Numbered from the stretch's first letter, positions 1 to 8,961 are shown. The stretch: DNA of 64,000 nt from an uncultured Bacteroides sp. (GCA_902492205.1 CABUKU010000010.1:1-64000), one strand, 5' to 3'. Notes: generated from the sequence alone by a model not told the origin. Made by a program: numbers and translations.

Positions 1-566
1 TGAACATTGTAATTTTCGGTGCTCCCGGTTCAGGAAAGGGAACACAAAGCGAACGTATTGTAGAAAAATACGGTATTAACCATATTTCAACCGGTGATGT
101 GCTTCGTGCTGAGATAAAGAACGGTACGGAACTTGGTAAAACGGCTAAGGGGTATATCGATCAGGGACAGTTGATCCCCGATGAATTGATGATTGACATC
201 CTTGCAAGTGTATTGGATTCTTTCGAAGATAGCAAAGGCGTTATCTTTGACGGTTTCCCGAGAACAATTGCTCAGGCAGAGGCGTTGAAAGAAATGTTGA
301 ATAAGAGAGGACAGGATGTAAGCGTAATGCTTGACCTTGATGTTCCGGAAGAAGAGCTGATTGTGCGTTTGATTAAACGTGGTGAACAATCGGGACGTGC
401 CGATGATAACATGGAGACTATCAAGAAACGTTTGGTGGTTTACAACACTCAGACTTCTCCTTTGAAAGACTATTATAAGAAAGAAGAAAAATATCGGCAC
501 ATTCATGGCTTAGGTTCTATGGAAGACATCTTTGCCAATATTGCTGATGTTATTGAAACGATTTAA
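1..566 (+). CDS. adk: Adenylate kinase (5' end clipped by one base)
   Basis: Cytosolic nucleotide kinase that interconverts ATP + AMP and 2 ADP. The window opens on the TG of the start codon (A would be at position 0), so 188 of 188 residues are readable if ATG is assumed. The N-terminal P-loop GAPGSGKGTQ sits at residues 7-16, followed by the AMP-site ISTGD at about 30-34 and the FDGFPRT motif near residue 83. The length is short for the family (typically 190-220), which fits the short-LID form common in Bacteroides. It is followed after 113 nt by obgE in the same direction. Identification is certain from the motifs. Confidence 0.97.
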   Translation, partial: NIVIFGAPGSGKGTQSERIVEKYGINHISTGDVLRAEIKNGTELGKTAKGYIDQGQLIPDELMIDILASVLDSFEDSKGVIFDGFPRTIAQAEALKEMLNKRGQDVSVMLDLDVPEEELIVRLIKRGEQSGRADDNMETIKKRLVVYNTQTSPLKDYYKKEEKYRHIHGLGSMEDIFANIADVIETI

Positions 567-679
567 TATAGTGATTAACGGTTAGTGATTAGTGATTAAC
601 GTTAATGATTTATCACTAATCATTTATCACTAATCGCTAATCATTGATCACTAATCATTAATAACTAAACACTAAAAAA
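567..679. repeat. Imperfect inverted/direct repeats of TTAGTGATTA / TAATCACTAA
   Basis: The gap between adk and obgE is almost wholly made of the ten-mer TTAGTGATTA and its complement. Forward copies lie in 569-600 and complementary copies in 611-660 (for example at 611, 625 and 647). The two halves can fold on each other into a long AT-rich hairpin. A short echo of the same word (TAATCACTAATCACTAA) stands at 2633-2649, right after pgeF. There is no T-run placed like an intrinsic terminator. The role is unknown. Confidence 0.7.
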
Positions 680-1870
680 GTGGCTGAATCTAATTTTGTT
701 GATTACGTAAAGATGTATTGCCGTTCGGGTAAGGGCGGTAGAGGATCTACGCACATGAGGCGTGAGAAGTATATTCCGAATGGCGGTCCCGATGGAGGTG
801 ACGGCGGAAGAGGAGGCCACGTTATCCTGAGAGGTAACCGTAACTATTGGACGCTTCTTCATTTAAAATATGAACGTCATGCTTTTGCTACTCATGGCGG
901 AAACGGTTCTAAAAATAAGAGCTTTGGTAAGGACGGAGAAGATAGAATCATCGAAGTACCCTGCGGAACAGTAGTTTACAATGCCGAAACGGGAGAGTAT
1001 ATTTGCGATGTAACGGAGCACGGACAAGAAGTTGTCTTGCTGAAAGGGGGACGGGGAGGTCTTGGCAACTGGCATTTCCGCACAGCAACACGTCAGGCGC
1101 CACGCTTTGCGCAACCGGGTGAGCCGATGCAGGAATTGACTGTAATCATGGAGTTGAAACTCCTTGCCGATGTTGGTTTGGTTGGTTTCCCAAATGCGGG
1201 TAAATCTACTTTGCTATCGGTTGTTTCGGCTGCTAAACCAAAGATTGCAAACTATCCGTTCACTACACTTGAACCGAATCTGGGCATTGTTTCTTACCGT
1301 GACGGGAAATCATTCGTTATGGCAGATATTCCGGGTATCATAGAAGGAGCAAGTGAAGGTAAGGGATTGGGACTTCGTTTTCTGCGCCACATTGAAAGAA
1401 ACTCGCTCTTGCTTTTCATGGTGCCTGCCGATGCCGATGATATTGCTAATGAATATCAGATATTGTTGAACGAATTGGCGAACTTTAATCCTGAATTACT
1501 CGATAAACAAAGGGTGCTTGCAATCACTAAAAGTGATATGCTGGATGAAGAATTGATGGAGGAAATTGAAAAAACTTTGCCGGATATTCCTCATTTGTTT
1601 ATATCCTCTATTACCGGAATGGGTATTTCTACCTTGAAAGATTTGCTTTGGGTGGAATTGAACAAGGAAAGTAATAAGATAGAAAGAAGTGTAAAAGCGG
1701 AAAACATAGTTCATCGTGCCAAGGATATTACCAAGTTACAAGCGGAGTTGAAAGAAATGGGCGAAGATGAAGAGTTTGATTACGCCGATTATGATGACGA
1801 TGATATAGAAGAGTTTGATGAAGAAGATTTTGAAATAGAGGATTGGGAGGATGAAGAACCTAACCGATAA
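680..1870 (+). CDS. obgE: Obg family GTPase (ribosome assembly / stress)
   Basis: Essential GTPase that binds the 50S ribosomal subunit. Residues 1-160 form the glycine-rich Obg fold (many GGxGG turns). The G domain follows, with G1 GFPNAGKS at 169-176, G3 DIPG at 216-219, G4 TKSD near 283 and G5 SSITG near 310. The last ~50 residues are extremely acidic (D/E runs), a common Obg C-terminal feature. The start is GTG at 680; no in-frame ATG would keep the conserved N-terminus. The 3' end overlaps pgeF by 20 nt, so the two are probably co-translated. Confidence 0.96.
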   Translation: MAESNFVDYVKMYCRSGKGGRGSTHMRREKYIPNGGPDGGDGGRGGHVILRGNRNYWTLLHLKYERHAFATHGGNGSKNKSFGKDGEDRIIEVPCGTVVYNAETGEYICDVTEHGQEVVLLKGGRGGLGNWHFRTATRQAPRFAQPGEPMQELTVIMELKLLADVGLVGFPNAGKSTLLSVVSAAKPKIANYPFTTLEPNLGIVSYRDGKSFVMADIPGIIEGASEGKGLGLRFLRHIERNSLLLFMVPADADDIANEYQILLNELANFNPELLDKQRVLAITKSDMLDEELMEEIEKTLPDIPHLFISSITGMGISTLKDLLWVELNKESNKIERSVKAENIVHRAKDITKLQAELKEMGEDEEFDYADYDDDDIEEFDEEDFEIEDWEDEEPNR

Positions 1871-2633
1871 TAAAAGCCTGTTGGGATATGAATTGCTAAG
1901 TTCATATCCTAACATTTTTCATTTCGTAACTACCCGTCAGGGAGGATGCAGTGTTGGTAACTATTCTTCTTTTAATTGTTCACCTTTTTCCGGGGATAAT
2001 ATGGAATCCGTTTGCAGCAATATCCAGATACTTTTGTCTGCTTTCCCCAAACAACCGAAAGAATTAGTCATACCTAAGCAGGTGCATGGTACGGAAGTGG
2101 GGGTTATTACTCCCGAATATCAGTCATTGGACGGCTTGGATGCTTTGGTCACTAATGAGCCGGGCTACTGTCTTTGCGTTTCTACCGCCGATTGTGTTCC
2201 CATACTTTTATATGATCCTGTACATAATGCAGTAGCGGCAATTCATGCCGGTTGGCGGGGAACAGTTGCGCGGATTGCTCAGCGCACATTGGAAGTAATG
2301 AAAGAAAACTATGCTACAGAAGCGAAAGATGTAATAGCCTGTATAGGTCCGTCTATCTCCATGGAAGCTTTTGAAGTAGGAACGGAGGTATATGATGCTT
2401 TCCGGAATGCAAATTTTAATATGGATAAGATTGCTTTTTGGCATACGGTAATGGAAAATTGGCACATTGATTTGTGGGAAGCAAACAGATACTTATTAAT
2501 GGAAGCCGGAGTGTGTTACAGCAATATAGAGATTGCAGAGATCTGTACATATAAATGTGATGAGCAGTTTTTCTCTGCAAGAAGATTAGGTATTCAATCG
2601 GGAAGAATACTTTCCGGAATAATGCTCTGTTAA
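1851..2633 (+). CDS. pgeF: PgeF/YfiH-type multicopper polyphenol oxidase-like purine nucleoside phosphorylase
   Basis: A 260-residue laccase-domain (DUF152/YfiH) protein. Known members cleave adenosine and inosine by phosphorolysis, and PgeF was also described as removing miscoupled peptidoglycan precursors. Metal-ligand motifs are visible: KQVHG near residue 75, TADCVPI near 117 and AAIHAGWRGT near 133, then CIGPSIS near 165. Its start lies inside the end of obgE (20-nt overlap), placing it in the adk-obgE transcription unit. The family call is firm; the physiological substrate is not readable from the sequence. Confidence 0.9.
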   Translation: MKNLTDNKSLLGYELLSSYPNIFHFVTTRQGGCSVGNYSSFNCSPFSGDNMESVCSNIQILLSAFPKQPKELVIPKQVHGTEVGVITPEYQSLDGLDALVTNEPGYCLCVSTADCVPILLYDPVHNAVAAIHAGWRGTVARIAQRTLEVMKENYATEAKDVIACIGPSISMEAFEVGTEVYDAFRNANFNMDKIAFWHTVMENWHIDLWEANRYLLMEAGVCYSNIEIAEICTYKCDEQFFSARRLGIQSGRILSGIMLC

Positions 2634-2652
2634 TCACTAATCACTAAATAAA

Positions 2653-3315
2653 ATGCTAACTATCAAAGTTTCCGAAGAAATCAGAAAGGCTTGCCCGGAC
2701 TTTTGCGGGGCGGCTGTATATGCTAAAGTGAAGAACACTCAGTTTAGCGAAGGATTATGGAAGAAGATCAATGAGTTTACAGTAGAATACAGAAAGAAAT
2801 ATACGGTTGACTCCATCAAAACCATGCTTCCGATACAAGCAACCCGGCAGGCTTACAAGGCGTGTGGTAAAGATCCCAGCCGTTACCGTCCTTCTTCCGA
2901 AGCACTTTGCAGAAGAATCTTACGTGATATTCCTTTGTATCAGATAGATACTTTAGTGGACTTAATAAATCTTGTGTCTATTGCTACGGGTTATTCAATC
3001 GGAGGATTTGATGCCGATAAGATATCCGGTGACACTCTGATACTTGGCATTGGTAAGGCAGGCGAGCCTTATGAAGGAATAGGACGCGGAGAGTTGAATA
3101 TTGAAGGATTGCCCGTTTATCGTGATAATATAGGAGGAATAGGAACCCCGACAAGCGATAATGAACGAACTAAAATGGATATTGGCACAACTCACCTGCT
3201 TGCCATTATTAACGGTTATAGTGGAGCCGAAGGACTGAAAGAGGCTGCCGGCTACATGCAATCTTTATTGAGAGAGTTTGCCGGATCCGATGGTGGTGAA
3301 GTGCATTACTTCTAA
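2653..3315 (+). CDS. B3/B4 tRNA-binding domain protein
   Basis: A 220-residue protein resembling the B3/B4 editing domain of phenylalanyl-tRNA synthetase beta subunit, here free-standing. Typical family features are a YRPSSEALCRRIL segment near residue 77 and a conserved IGG..D..SGDTLILG stretch near 115-130. Stand-alone B3/4 proteins may deacylate mischarged tRNA; that role is inferred from the domain only. It begins 19 nt after pgeF, so it likely closes the adk-obgE-pgeF operon. Confidence 0.8.
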   Translation: MLTIKVSEEIRKACPDFCGAAVYAKVKNTQFSEGLWKKINEFTVEYRKKYTVDSIKTMLPIQATRQAYKACGKDPSRYRPSSEALCRRILRDIPLYQIDTLVDLINLVSIATGYSIGGFDADKISGDTLILGIGKAGEPYEGIGRGELNIEGLPVYRDNIGGIGTPTSDNERTKMDIGTTHLLAIINGYSGAEGLKEAAGYMQSLLREFAGSDGGEVHYF

Positions 3316-3355
3316 CTTGCTAAACAACTAAAATCTCCTGAACAATCTTCTTTTC

Positions 3356-3391
3356 TTACTGTTATATGGCAACTTAACCTAATAACAGTAA
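3356..3391. promoter_or_regulatory. Perfect 10-bp inverted repeat before the efflux operon (possible operator)
   Basis: TTACTGTTAT at 3356-3365 and ATAACAGTAA at 3382-3391 are exact inverted copies with a 16-nt spacer. The right arm ends 6 nt before the ATG of the TolC-like gene. A wide-spaced palindrome at the head of a drug-efflux-type operon suggests a repressor operator or a 5' hairpin controlling initiation. No regulator gene is adjacent. Confidence 0.5.
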
Positions 3392-3397
3392 CTATTT

Positions 3398-4843
3398 ATG
3401 TTCAGGAATATTGCTACATACAGCTTTCTTCTTTTTTTCTTTACTCCGTTTGGTGGCTATGCTCAAAACGGTGGAATGGAACTGACATTGGAACAATCCA
3501 TGCACTTGCTCAGGGAAGGAAACCAAAGTCTGAAGATTGCCGGGAAAGAAGTGGAGATGGCAAAGAACGAGCATCAGCGGATGAATGCTTTTTGGTATCC
3601 TTCTGTCAGCGCAACAGGTGCTTACGTTCACATGTCTAATAAGATTGAAGTAAAGGAACCCCTAAACCAATTCACCGATCCGGCAAAAGATTTTGTACAT
3701 TCCATTATTCCCGATGACCAGATTATTTCTTCCATACTCGATAAGATAGGAACTTACTCTTTAAGTTTCCCATTGGCTCCACAAAACTTAACTACAGTAG
3801 ATGCTACCGTAACATGGCTTGTCTTTACCGGAGGGAAACGCATCTATGCCAATAAAATAGGCAAGACAATGGTGTCTATTGCGCAGGTGAACAAAGAACA
3901 AACCGATGCAAACCTTCAAATGCTTTTGGTAGAAAGTTATTTTGCCGTACGATTGGGGCAACGGGTGGTCGATGTCCGTGAAGAAACTTATAAATCATTG
4001 CAGAAGCATTATCAGAATGCATTGAAACTTGAATCCAACGGGATGATTAATAAAGCCGAGCGATTATTTGTCCAAGTGAACATGGACGAAGCTAAACGCG
4101 AACTGGAGTCGGCAAAGAAAGACTTACAGGTGGCGCAAAATGCCTTAAAGACTTTGATAAAGCTGGACACGGACGAGAATATCATTCCTGTTACTTCCCT
4201 TTTCATCAACGACTCTTTACCATCGGTTTTCTACTATAAGAATATGATAGGCAGTGGAAACTATTTGGTGAATACCCTTCGTTTGCAGGAAAACATAGCA
4301 GGTAATCAGCTGAAGATAAACCGAACCGGATATATGCCTGATATTGCATTGTTTGGCAAGCAGACATTGTACGCTCATGGGATAGAAAAGAACTTGCTGC
4401 CTCGCACAATGATAGGTGTAGGCTTTACATGGAATATTTTCGACGGGCTTGACCGTGAAAAGAAAATAAAGCAAGCCAAACTGGAAAAGCAAACCTTGGC
4501 TTTAGGCAGGGAAAAAGCCATTGATGACTTGGAAGTGGGTGTCGATAAGTTCTATTCCCAGATGCAGAATGCTTTGGATAATGTGTCGGCACTGAATACC
4601 ACCATTGAAATGAGTAAAGAGTTGGTAAGAATACGCAAGAAGTCTTTTGTGGAAGGAATGGCAACCTCTACCGATGTGGTAGATGCAGAAGTGATGCTGT
4701 CCAAAGTGCAGATTGCTTCCCTGCTTGCCTATTACCAGTACGATGTGGCATTAATCAATCTTCTTTCGGCTTGCGGAGTGCCCGATTCATTTGGTGGGTA
4801 TAGCCGGGAGGGTAAAACAGAACATTATATATTCAGCGAATAA
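3398..4843 (+). CDS. TolC-family outer-membrane efflux protein
   Basis: A 481-residue outer-membrane channel subunit that works with the HlyD-like adaptor and inner-membrane permeases encoded next. A signal peptide (hydrophobic residues 8-21, cleavage around GYA-QNG) is followed by the LTLEQSMHLLREGN start typical of the OEP repeat. Two long helical repeats follow, each ending in alternating beta stretches. It is the first gene of a tight four-gene operon (11 nt to the adaptor). Confidence 0.93.
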   Translation: MFRNIATYSFLLFFFTPFGGYAQNGGMELTLEQSMHLLREGNQSLKIAGKEVEMAKNEHQRMNAFWYPSVSATGAYVHMSNKIEVKEPLNQFTDPAKDFVHSIIPDDQIISSILDKIGTYSLSFPLAPQNLTTVDATVTWLVFTGGKRIYANKIGKTMVSIAQVNKEQTDANLQMLLVESYFAVRLGQRVVDVREETYKSLQKHYQNALKLESNGMINKAERLFVQVNMDEAKRELESAKKDLQVAQNALKTLIKLDTDENIIPVTSLFINDSLPSVFYYKNMIGSGNYLVNTLRLQENIAGNQLKINRTGYMPDIALFGKQTLYAHGIEKNLLPRTMIGVGFTWNIFDGLDREKKIKQAKLEKQTLALGREKAIDDLEVGVDKFYSQMQNALDNVSALNTTIEMSKELVRIRKKSFVEGMATSTDVVDAEVMLSKVQIASLLAYYQYDVALINLLSACGVPDSFGGYSREGKTEHYIFSE

Positions 4844-4854
4844 ATAGAAAAGTT

Positions 4855-5847
4855 ATGGACGGAACAAGAAAATCTTTAGTGGTTGCCTTTGTGGCAATAC
4901 TTGTCATAGTAGTCGTGGTTTCAGTTCTCGGAATACTGTTACTGGGCAATAAACCCGTTATTCTGCAAGGGCAGATAGAAGCAACGGAAATCCGCATATC
5001 CGGTAAGCTGCCTGGACGTATAGACACATTTCTTGTAAAGGAAGGCCAGAATGTGAAGATGGGTGATACACTGGTAGTCATCAACAGTCCCGAAGCCCTT
5101 GCCAAATACACACAGGTAAATGCAATGGAGAACATCGCCAGGTTTCAGAATCAGAAGATTGACGAGGGAACCCGCAGTCAGATAGTGGAATCCATGCTGC
5201 AACTGTGGAACAAATCAAAGAGTGACTTGCAATTGGCAAAGACCACTTATGACCGCATTCAGGTATTATACAAAGACAGTGTGGTAACATCGCAGCGCAA
5301 GGACGAAGTAGAAGCCTTATATAAAGTTGCCGTGGCGGGTGAGAAAGCAGCGCACCAACAGTACCTCCTGGCTTTGGACGGCGCACAGAAACAGGATAAG
5401 GAAAGCGCCCGTTCATTGGTGAACGTAGCACGTGGCGGAGTGGAAGAAGTGGAAGCACTTTTGCAAGATGCCCGTTTGGTTGCTCCCGAGACGGGACAGA
5501 TTTCTACAATTTATCCCAAACGTGGTGAACTGGTTGGCGCAGGCATGCCGATTATGAGCCTTGTTGTGTTGGAGGATGCTCACGTAGTGTTGAATGTCCG
5601 CGAGGATTTGCTTCCTTATTTCAAAATGGAGGAAACCTTCCACGGTGACGTTCCTGCCATTGATAAGAAGAATATTGAGTTCAAGGTTTATTACATCAGT
5701 CCGCTCGGCAGTTATGCTACCTGGCACAGCACGAAACAAGTGGGCAGTTATGACCTCAGAACATTCGAGATACATGCTTTGCCTACATCGCCCCAGCCCG
5801 GTTTGCGTCCGGGAATGTCTGTTTTAGTTAACGTCGATACCCTGTAA
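4855..5847 (+). CDS. HlyD-family periplasmic adaptor (membrane fusion protein)
   Basis: A 330-residue adaptor anchored by a single N-terminal membrane helix (about residues 7-30, IVVVVSVLGILLLG). The first lipoyl half (GQIEATEIRISGKLPGRI, then VKEGQNVKMGDTLVVI) lies at about 40-80. A helical hairpin follows at about 85-200, then the second lipoyl half around 205-235 (LVAPETGQISTIYPKRGELV) and a beta-barrel domain. It bridges the TolC-like channel and the ABC-2 permeases downstream; the permease start is 1 nt after its stop. Confidence 0.93.
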   Translation: MDGTRKSLVVAFVAILVIVVVVSVLGILLLGNKPVILQGQIEATEIRISGKLPGRIDTFLVKEGQNVKMGDTLVVINSPEALAKYTQVNAMENIARFQNQKIDEGTRSQIVESMLQLWNKSKSDLQLAKTTYDRIQVLYKDSVVTSQRKDEVEALYKVAVAGEKAAHQQYLLALDGAQKQDKESARSLVNVARGGVEEVEALLQDARLVAPETGQISTIYPKRGELVGAGMPIMSLVVLEDAHVVLNVREDLLPYFKMEETFHGDVPAIDKKNIEFKVYYISPLGSYATWHSTKQVGSYDLRTFEIHALPTSPQPGLRPGMSVLVNVDTL

Positions 5848-5848
5848 C

Positions 5849-7015
5849 ATGAAGAACTTCAGAGCAGTGCTGCATAGAGAGATTGTGAGGATGACCTCCC
5901 GGAGACTGTACTTCGGGACGTGCATTGTGCTGCCTTTGTTTTGCATCTTCTTCATGTCCACTATTTTTGGTAGCGGACAAATGGAGAATATTCCCATTGG
6001 CATCGTAGATCTTGACCAGACAGCTACTTCACGGAGTATCACCCGTCAGGTGGAGGCAGTACCTACATTCAAGGTAACCAAGCACTATACCAATGATGCA
6101 GATGCCCGCAGAGACACTCAGCGCAAAGAGATTTACGGCTATCTCATCATTCCGCCCAACTTTGAAGAAAAAGTGTTGGGAGGCAGGGATGCCGTGCTTT
6201 CTTACTATTATCACTATGCTTTGCTTAGTGTGGGCGGTGAAGTGCGCGGAGCTTTCGAAACCGTGTTGCGCACCTTGTCCGTGTCACCTGTTGTGTCTGA
6301 AGCCACGGCTTTAGGAATTAACGAAAAGGAGATAGAAACTTTCCTTGTCCCCGTTAATGCCCAAAGCCACCCGTTGTTCAATCCCGATCTCGACTATTCC
6401 GTTTACTTGAGCAATCCGTTCTTTTTCATCCTATTGCAGGTGATTATTCTGCTGGTTACAGTTTATGCTGTGGGTAGTGAAATTAAATTCAAAACGGGGG
6501 ACGGCTGGCTGGCAGCGGCAAAAGGAAATATGCTCACTGCTGTTGCAGGCAAACTGCTGCCTTACACGGTTATCTTTATCCTCATGGGGATATTGGGTAA
6601 TTATGTGATGTTCGGCATCATGCATATTCCTTTCTCCTGCGGATTCTGGCCTTTAAACCTGACGACGGCACTGTTCGTCATCGCCACGCAAGCGCTGGGA
6701 GTATTCTTGTTCTCCCTTTTTCCCGCCATCAGCATCATTATCAGCATCGTGTCGATGGTTGGTTCGCTGGGAGCCACCTTGTCGGGTGTCACCTTTCCGG
6801 CACCGTTCATGTTTCCGGCGGTATATTATGCATCTTTCCTTTTTCCGGTAAGGCATTTCGTGGAGATTAACCAGAATTTGCTCTATGGCGATTATGGCTT
6901 TGCTTATACTTGGGAGAACGTGAGTGCGTTGTTCCTGTTTATATTGGTTGCCCTGCCGATGCTTCCGCATCTGAAACGGGCTGTATTAAGTCATAAGTAT
7001 GAAAACATCGAATAA
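5849..7015 (+). CDS. ABC-2 type transporter permease (first of two)
   Basis: A 388-residue inner-membrane permease of the ABC-2 (YhiI/YbhS-like) group. One TM segment near residues 21-40 is followed by a ~140-residue periplasmic region containing IPIGIVDLDQTATSRSI, the hallmark start of the extracytoplasmic domain. Five more TM segments lie in the C-terminal half. It overlaps the next permease by 17 nt, so a heterodimer is likely. No ATP-binding cassette gene is in this operon. Confidence 0.92.
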   Translation: MKNFRAVLHREIVRMTSRRLYFGTCIVLPLFCIFFMSTIFGSGQMENIPIGIVDLDQTATSRSITRQVEAVPTFKVTKHYTNDADARRDTQRKEIYGYLIIPPNFEEKVLGGRDAVLSYYYHYALLSVGGEVRGAFETVLRTLSVSPVVSEATALGINEKEIETFLVPVNAQSHPLFNPDLDYSVYLSNPFFFILLQVIILLVTVYAVGSEIKFKTGDGWLAAAKGNMLTAVAGKLLPYTVIFILMGILGNYVMFGIMHIPFSCGFWPLNLTTALFVIATQALGVFLFSLFPAISIIISIVSMVGSLGATLSGVTFPAPFMFPAVYYASFLFPVRHFVEINQNLLYGDYGFAYTWENVSALFLFILVALPMLPHLKRAVLSHKYENIE

Positions 7016-8210
7016 AATAACAGTCGGATTAAAGGAGATTGCCACGGTTATCCGGAGCGAGTTTCTGACCATCTCCACCAGTTATGCCATACTGTTGGTA
7101 TTGATGGGAGGAATATTTGTCTATGGTTTGCTTTATAATTATATGTATGAGCCAAACCTTATCCGCAATGCTCCCGTGGCGGTTGTCGACATGTCGCACA
7201 GCAGTCTCAGCCGGGAATATTCGCGGTTGATAGACGCCACTCCGCAAGTTAAGGTTTATACGAACGCTACGGACTTCCCCGGAGCTAAGGAGTTGATGAA
7301 GAAGAATGAGGTTGTGGGAATCATTTATATCCCCGATGATTTTGAAACCCGTGTGAAGCGTGGCAGTGAGTCTGCTTTCATCATGTATGGAAGTACTACT
7401 GCATTTCTTTATTACCTTGCTTTACAGGAAGCCTCTTCGGGCGCGATGCTTGCCTTGAATGACCGTTACCGTCCCGAAATGATTGTTTTTCTTCCTGCGG
7501 ATGATGCCGTGCAACTGTCACAGTCCAAGGCAATAACGGTTGCCGGGACAGCGCTTTATAATCATACGGAAGGCTATGGCAGCTATCTGATACCTGCCGT
7601 TCTCATGGTAATCATCTTCCAAACCCTGATGATGGTTATCGGAATGGTGAGCGGGGCGGAGCGTGGAAAAGGAACGATCCGTATGTATGCCGCCGGGGGA
7701 GTGACGATGAGTAACATGGCGTATGTGGTTATCGGGAAAACTTTTGTTTACCTGATGCTCTATCTTGTTTTCTCATTATTCCTTCTAGGCTTGATGCCTG
7801 TGGTATATAACCTTCCCGACATTGGCAACAAGTGGCACATCATCATGTTGCTGATACCTTTCCTTATGGCAACCGGCTTCTTCGGGCTGGCAAGTTCGCT
7901 GTTCTTCACCGACTCGGAAGCCCCCTTGCTGATGATAGCTTTCTTCTCCGTAGGTCTCATTTTCCTGTCAGGTGTTTCCTATCCCTTGGAACTGATGCCT
8001 TGGTATTGGCGTGCAGCTCATTTTATTATTCCTGCTGCTCCTGCTACATTGGCATTCGTGAAACTTAATTCGATGGGAGCGAGCATGGCTGATATAAACT
8101 TGGAATATATCACGTTATGGATACAATGTCTTGTCTACTTCCCCTTGGCTTGCTTCGTTTATCGGTATAACTTAAGGAAATCATTAGGACGAATTAATCG
8201 TTTCACATAG
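6999..8210 (+). CDS. ABC-2 type transporter permease (second of two)
   Basis: A 403-residue partner of the preceding permease with the same plan. TM1 lies at about 25-45, then a periplasmic domain opening with NAPVAVVDMSHSSLSREY, then five C-terminal TM helices. The last ten bases of the gene, including the TAG stop, are also the first ten bases of the 82-bp palindrome array at 8201. The C-terminus (RFT-stop) is therefore encoded by that array. No ATPase gene follows within the window. Confidence 0.92.
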   Translation: MKTSNKITVGLKEIATVIRSEFLTISTSYAILLVLMGGIFVYGLLYNYMYEPNLIRNAPVAVVDMSHSSLSREYSRLIDATPQVKVYTNATDFPGAKELMKKNEVVGIIYIPDDFETRVKRGSESAFIMYGSTTAFLYYLALQEASSGAMLALNDRYRPEMIVFLPADDAVQLSQSKAITVAGTALYNHTEGYGSYLIPAVLMVIIFQTLMMVIGMVSGAERGKGTIRMYAAGGVTMSNMAYVVIGKTFVYLMLYLVFSLFLLGLMPVVYNLPDIGNKWHIIMLLIPFLMATGFFGLASSLFFTDSEAPLLMIAFFSVGLIFLSGVSYPLELMPWYWRAAHFIIPAAPATLAFVKLNSMGASMADINLEYITLWIQCLVYFPLACFVYRYNLRKSLGRINRFT

Positions 8211-8282
8211 GTGGTATAGATGTTTCACATATGTGGAATAACTTTTCTATATCTGTAAAAAGAGCTTTCCACATATGTGAAA
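8201..8282. repeat. 82-bp array E: four 16-nt palindromic units at 22-bp pitch (word TTTCACATATGTGGAA)
   Basis: Units at 8201-8216, 8223-8238, 8245-8260 and 8267-8282 are separated by 6-nt linkers (TAGATG, TAACTT, AGAGCT). Unit 2 (TTTCACATATGTGGAA) is the exact reverse complement of unit 4. Unit 1 is a near copy and contains the stop codon of the permease gene; unit 3 is degenerate (10 of 16 matches) but exactly in phase. The geometry matches the arrays at 22208, 28027, 35327 and 42472. Confidence 0.85.
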
Positions 8283-8553
8283 TGATTAAAAGATACCAGT
8301 GGATACATTAATTATTCTATATGTCTTTATTAATTAGAAGGGGTATTTGCTATAGTTGCATATAAATGCCAAAATAGCAAACACCTTGAAACTCTTATTG
8401 CTCTCGCTTGACGGTCTTTGAAAGACTTGTAACACATGTTGAGTGTGCTCGTGGAAGAGTTTTATTATAACCTTTATCTTTCAAGGAAAGGCTATAAAGT
8501 TTGGGTATCTGAACTTAAATCTTTATTATTGCAGAAGAAATAATCTAGGTAAT
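8283..8553. other. Intergenic region with a 44-nt hairpin, no gene seen
   Basis: Beyond the array, the main structure is a hairpin at 8342-8385. Arms 8342-8353 and 8374-8385 pair with one mismatch, and an inner GCAT/ATGC stem closes on the loop. It is not followed by a T-run. No convincing coding ORF, tRNA or promoter of the TAnnTTTG type was seen before the small membrane protein. Confidence 0.5.
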
Positions 8554-8961
8554 ATGGAGGAGGTAATGACAGCTTTTGCAATACTGTTCATACACTTTAC
8601 TTTTCCTGTTTCAGGCATTATACTCTATTTCATGTTATTGAAACGCATGAAGCGGGAAGGAGTGGAACACCGTCCTGTGTGGTCGCTTTTCATACTTTTT
8701 GCTACTTACGGTGCAATACTCACCATCGTGTTGACTGCTGTCTTTTGGCGGTGGTCGGGCATACTTTCGCTTCTGATTACCTATCTGATACTTTTTGCGC
8801 CCCTCATCATTGGTCTTATTGCCTACAGAAACTATAACAGACGGATGCTGTCTGTTTATCATAAATATACCTTTATTGCAGCGGTGGCATATTATCCTGC
8901 TATATTTGTTCTGTTAATAACCGTATTGGTTATTGCCTTGCTATCCACACTCAGTATGTAG
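8554..8961 (+). CDS. Small integral membrane protein, unknown function
   Basis: About 135 residues with four predicted membrane helices (near 5-25, 42-65, 69-90 and 105-130) and a basic cytosolic loop (LKRMKREG). No family was recognised. The start is placed at ATG 8554; an alternative ATG at 8566 is preceded by GGAGGAGG. The longer reading from 8443 adds a low-complexity, non-hydrophobic extension and was not used. The gene stands alone between the efflux operon and the GH26 operon. Confidence 0.6.
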   Translation: MEEVMTAFAILFIHFTFPVSGIILYFMLLKRMKREGVEHRPVWSLFILFATYGAILTIVLTAVFWRWSGILSLLITYLILFAPLIIGLIAYRNYNRRMLSVYHKYTFIAAVAYYPAIFVLLITVLVIALLSTLSM

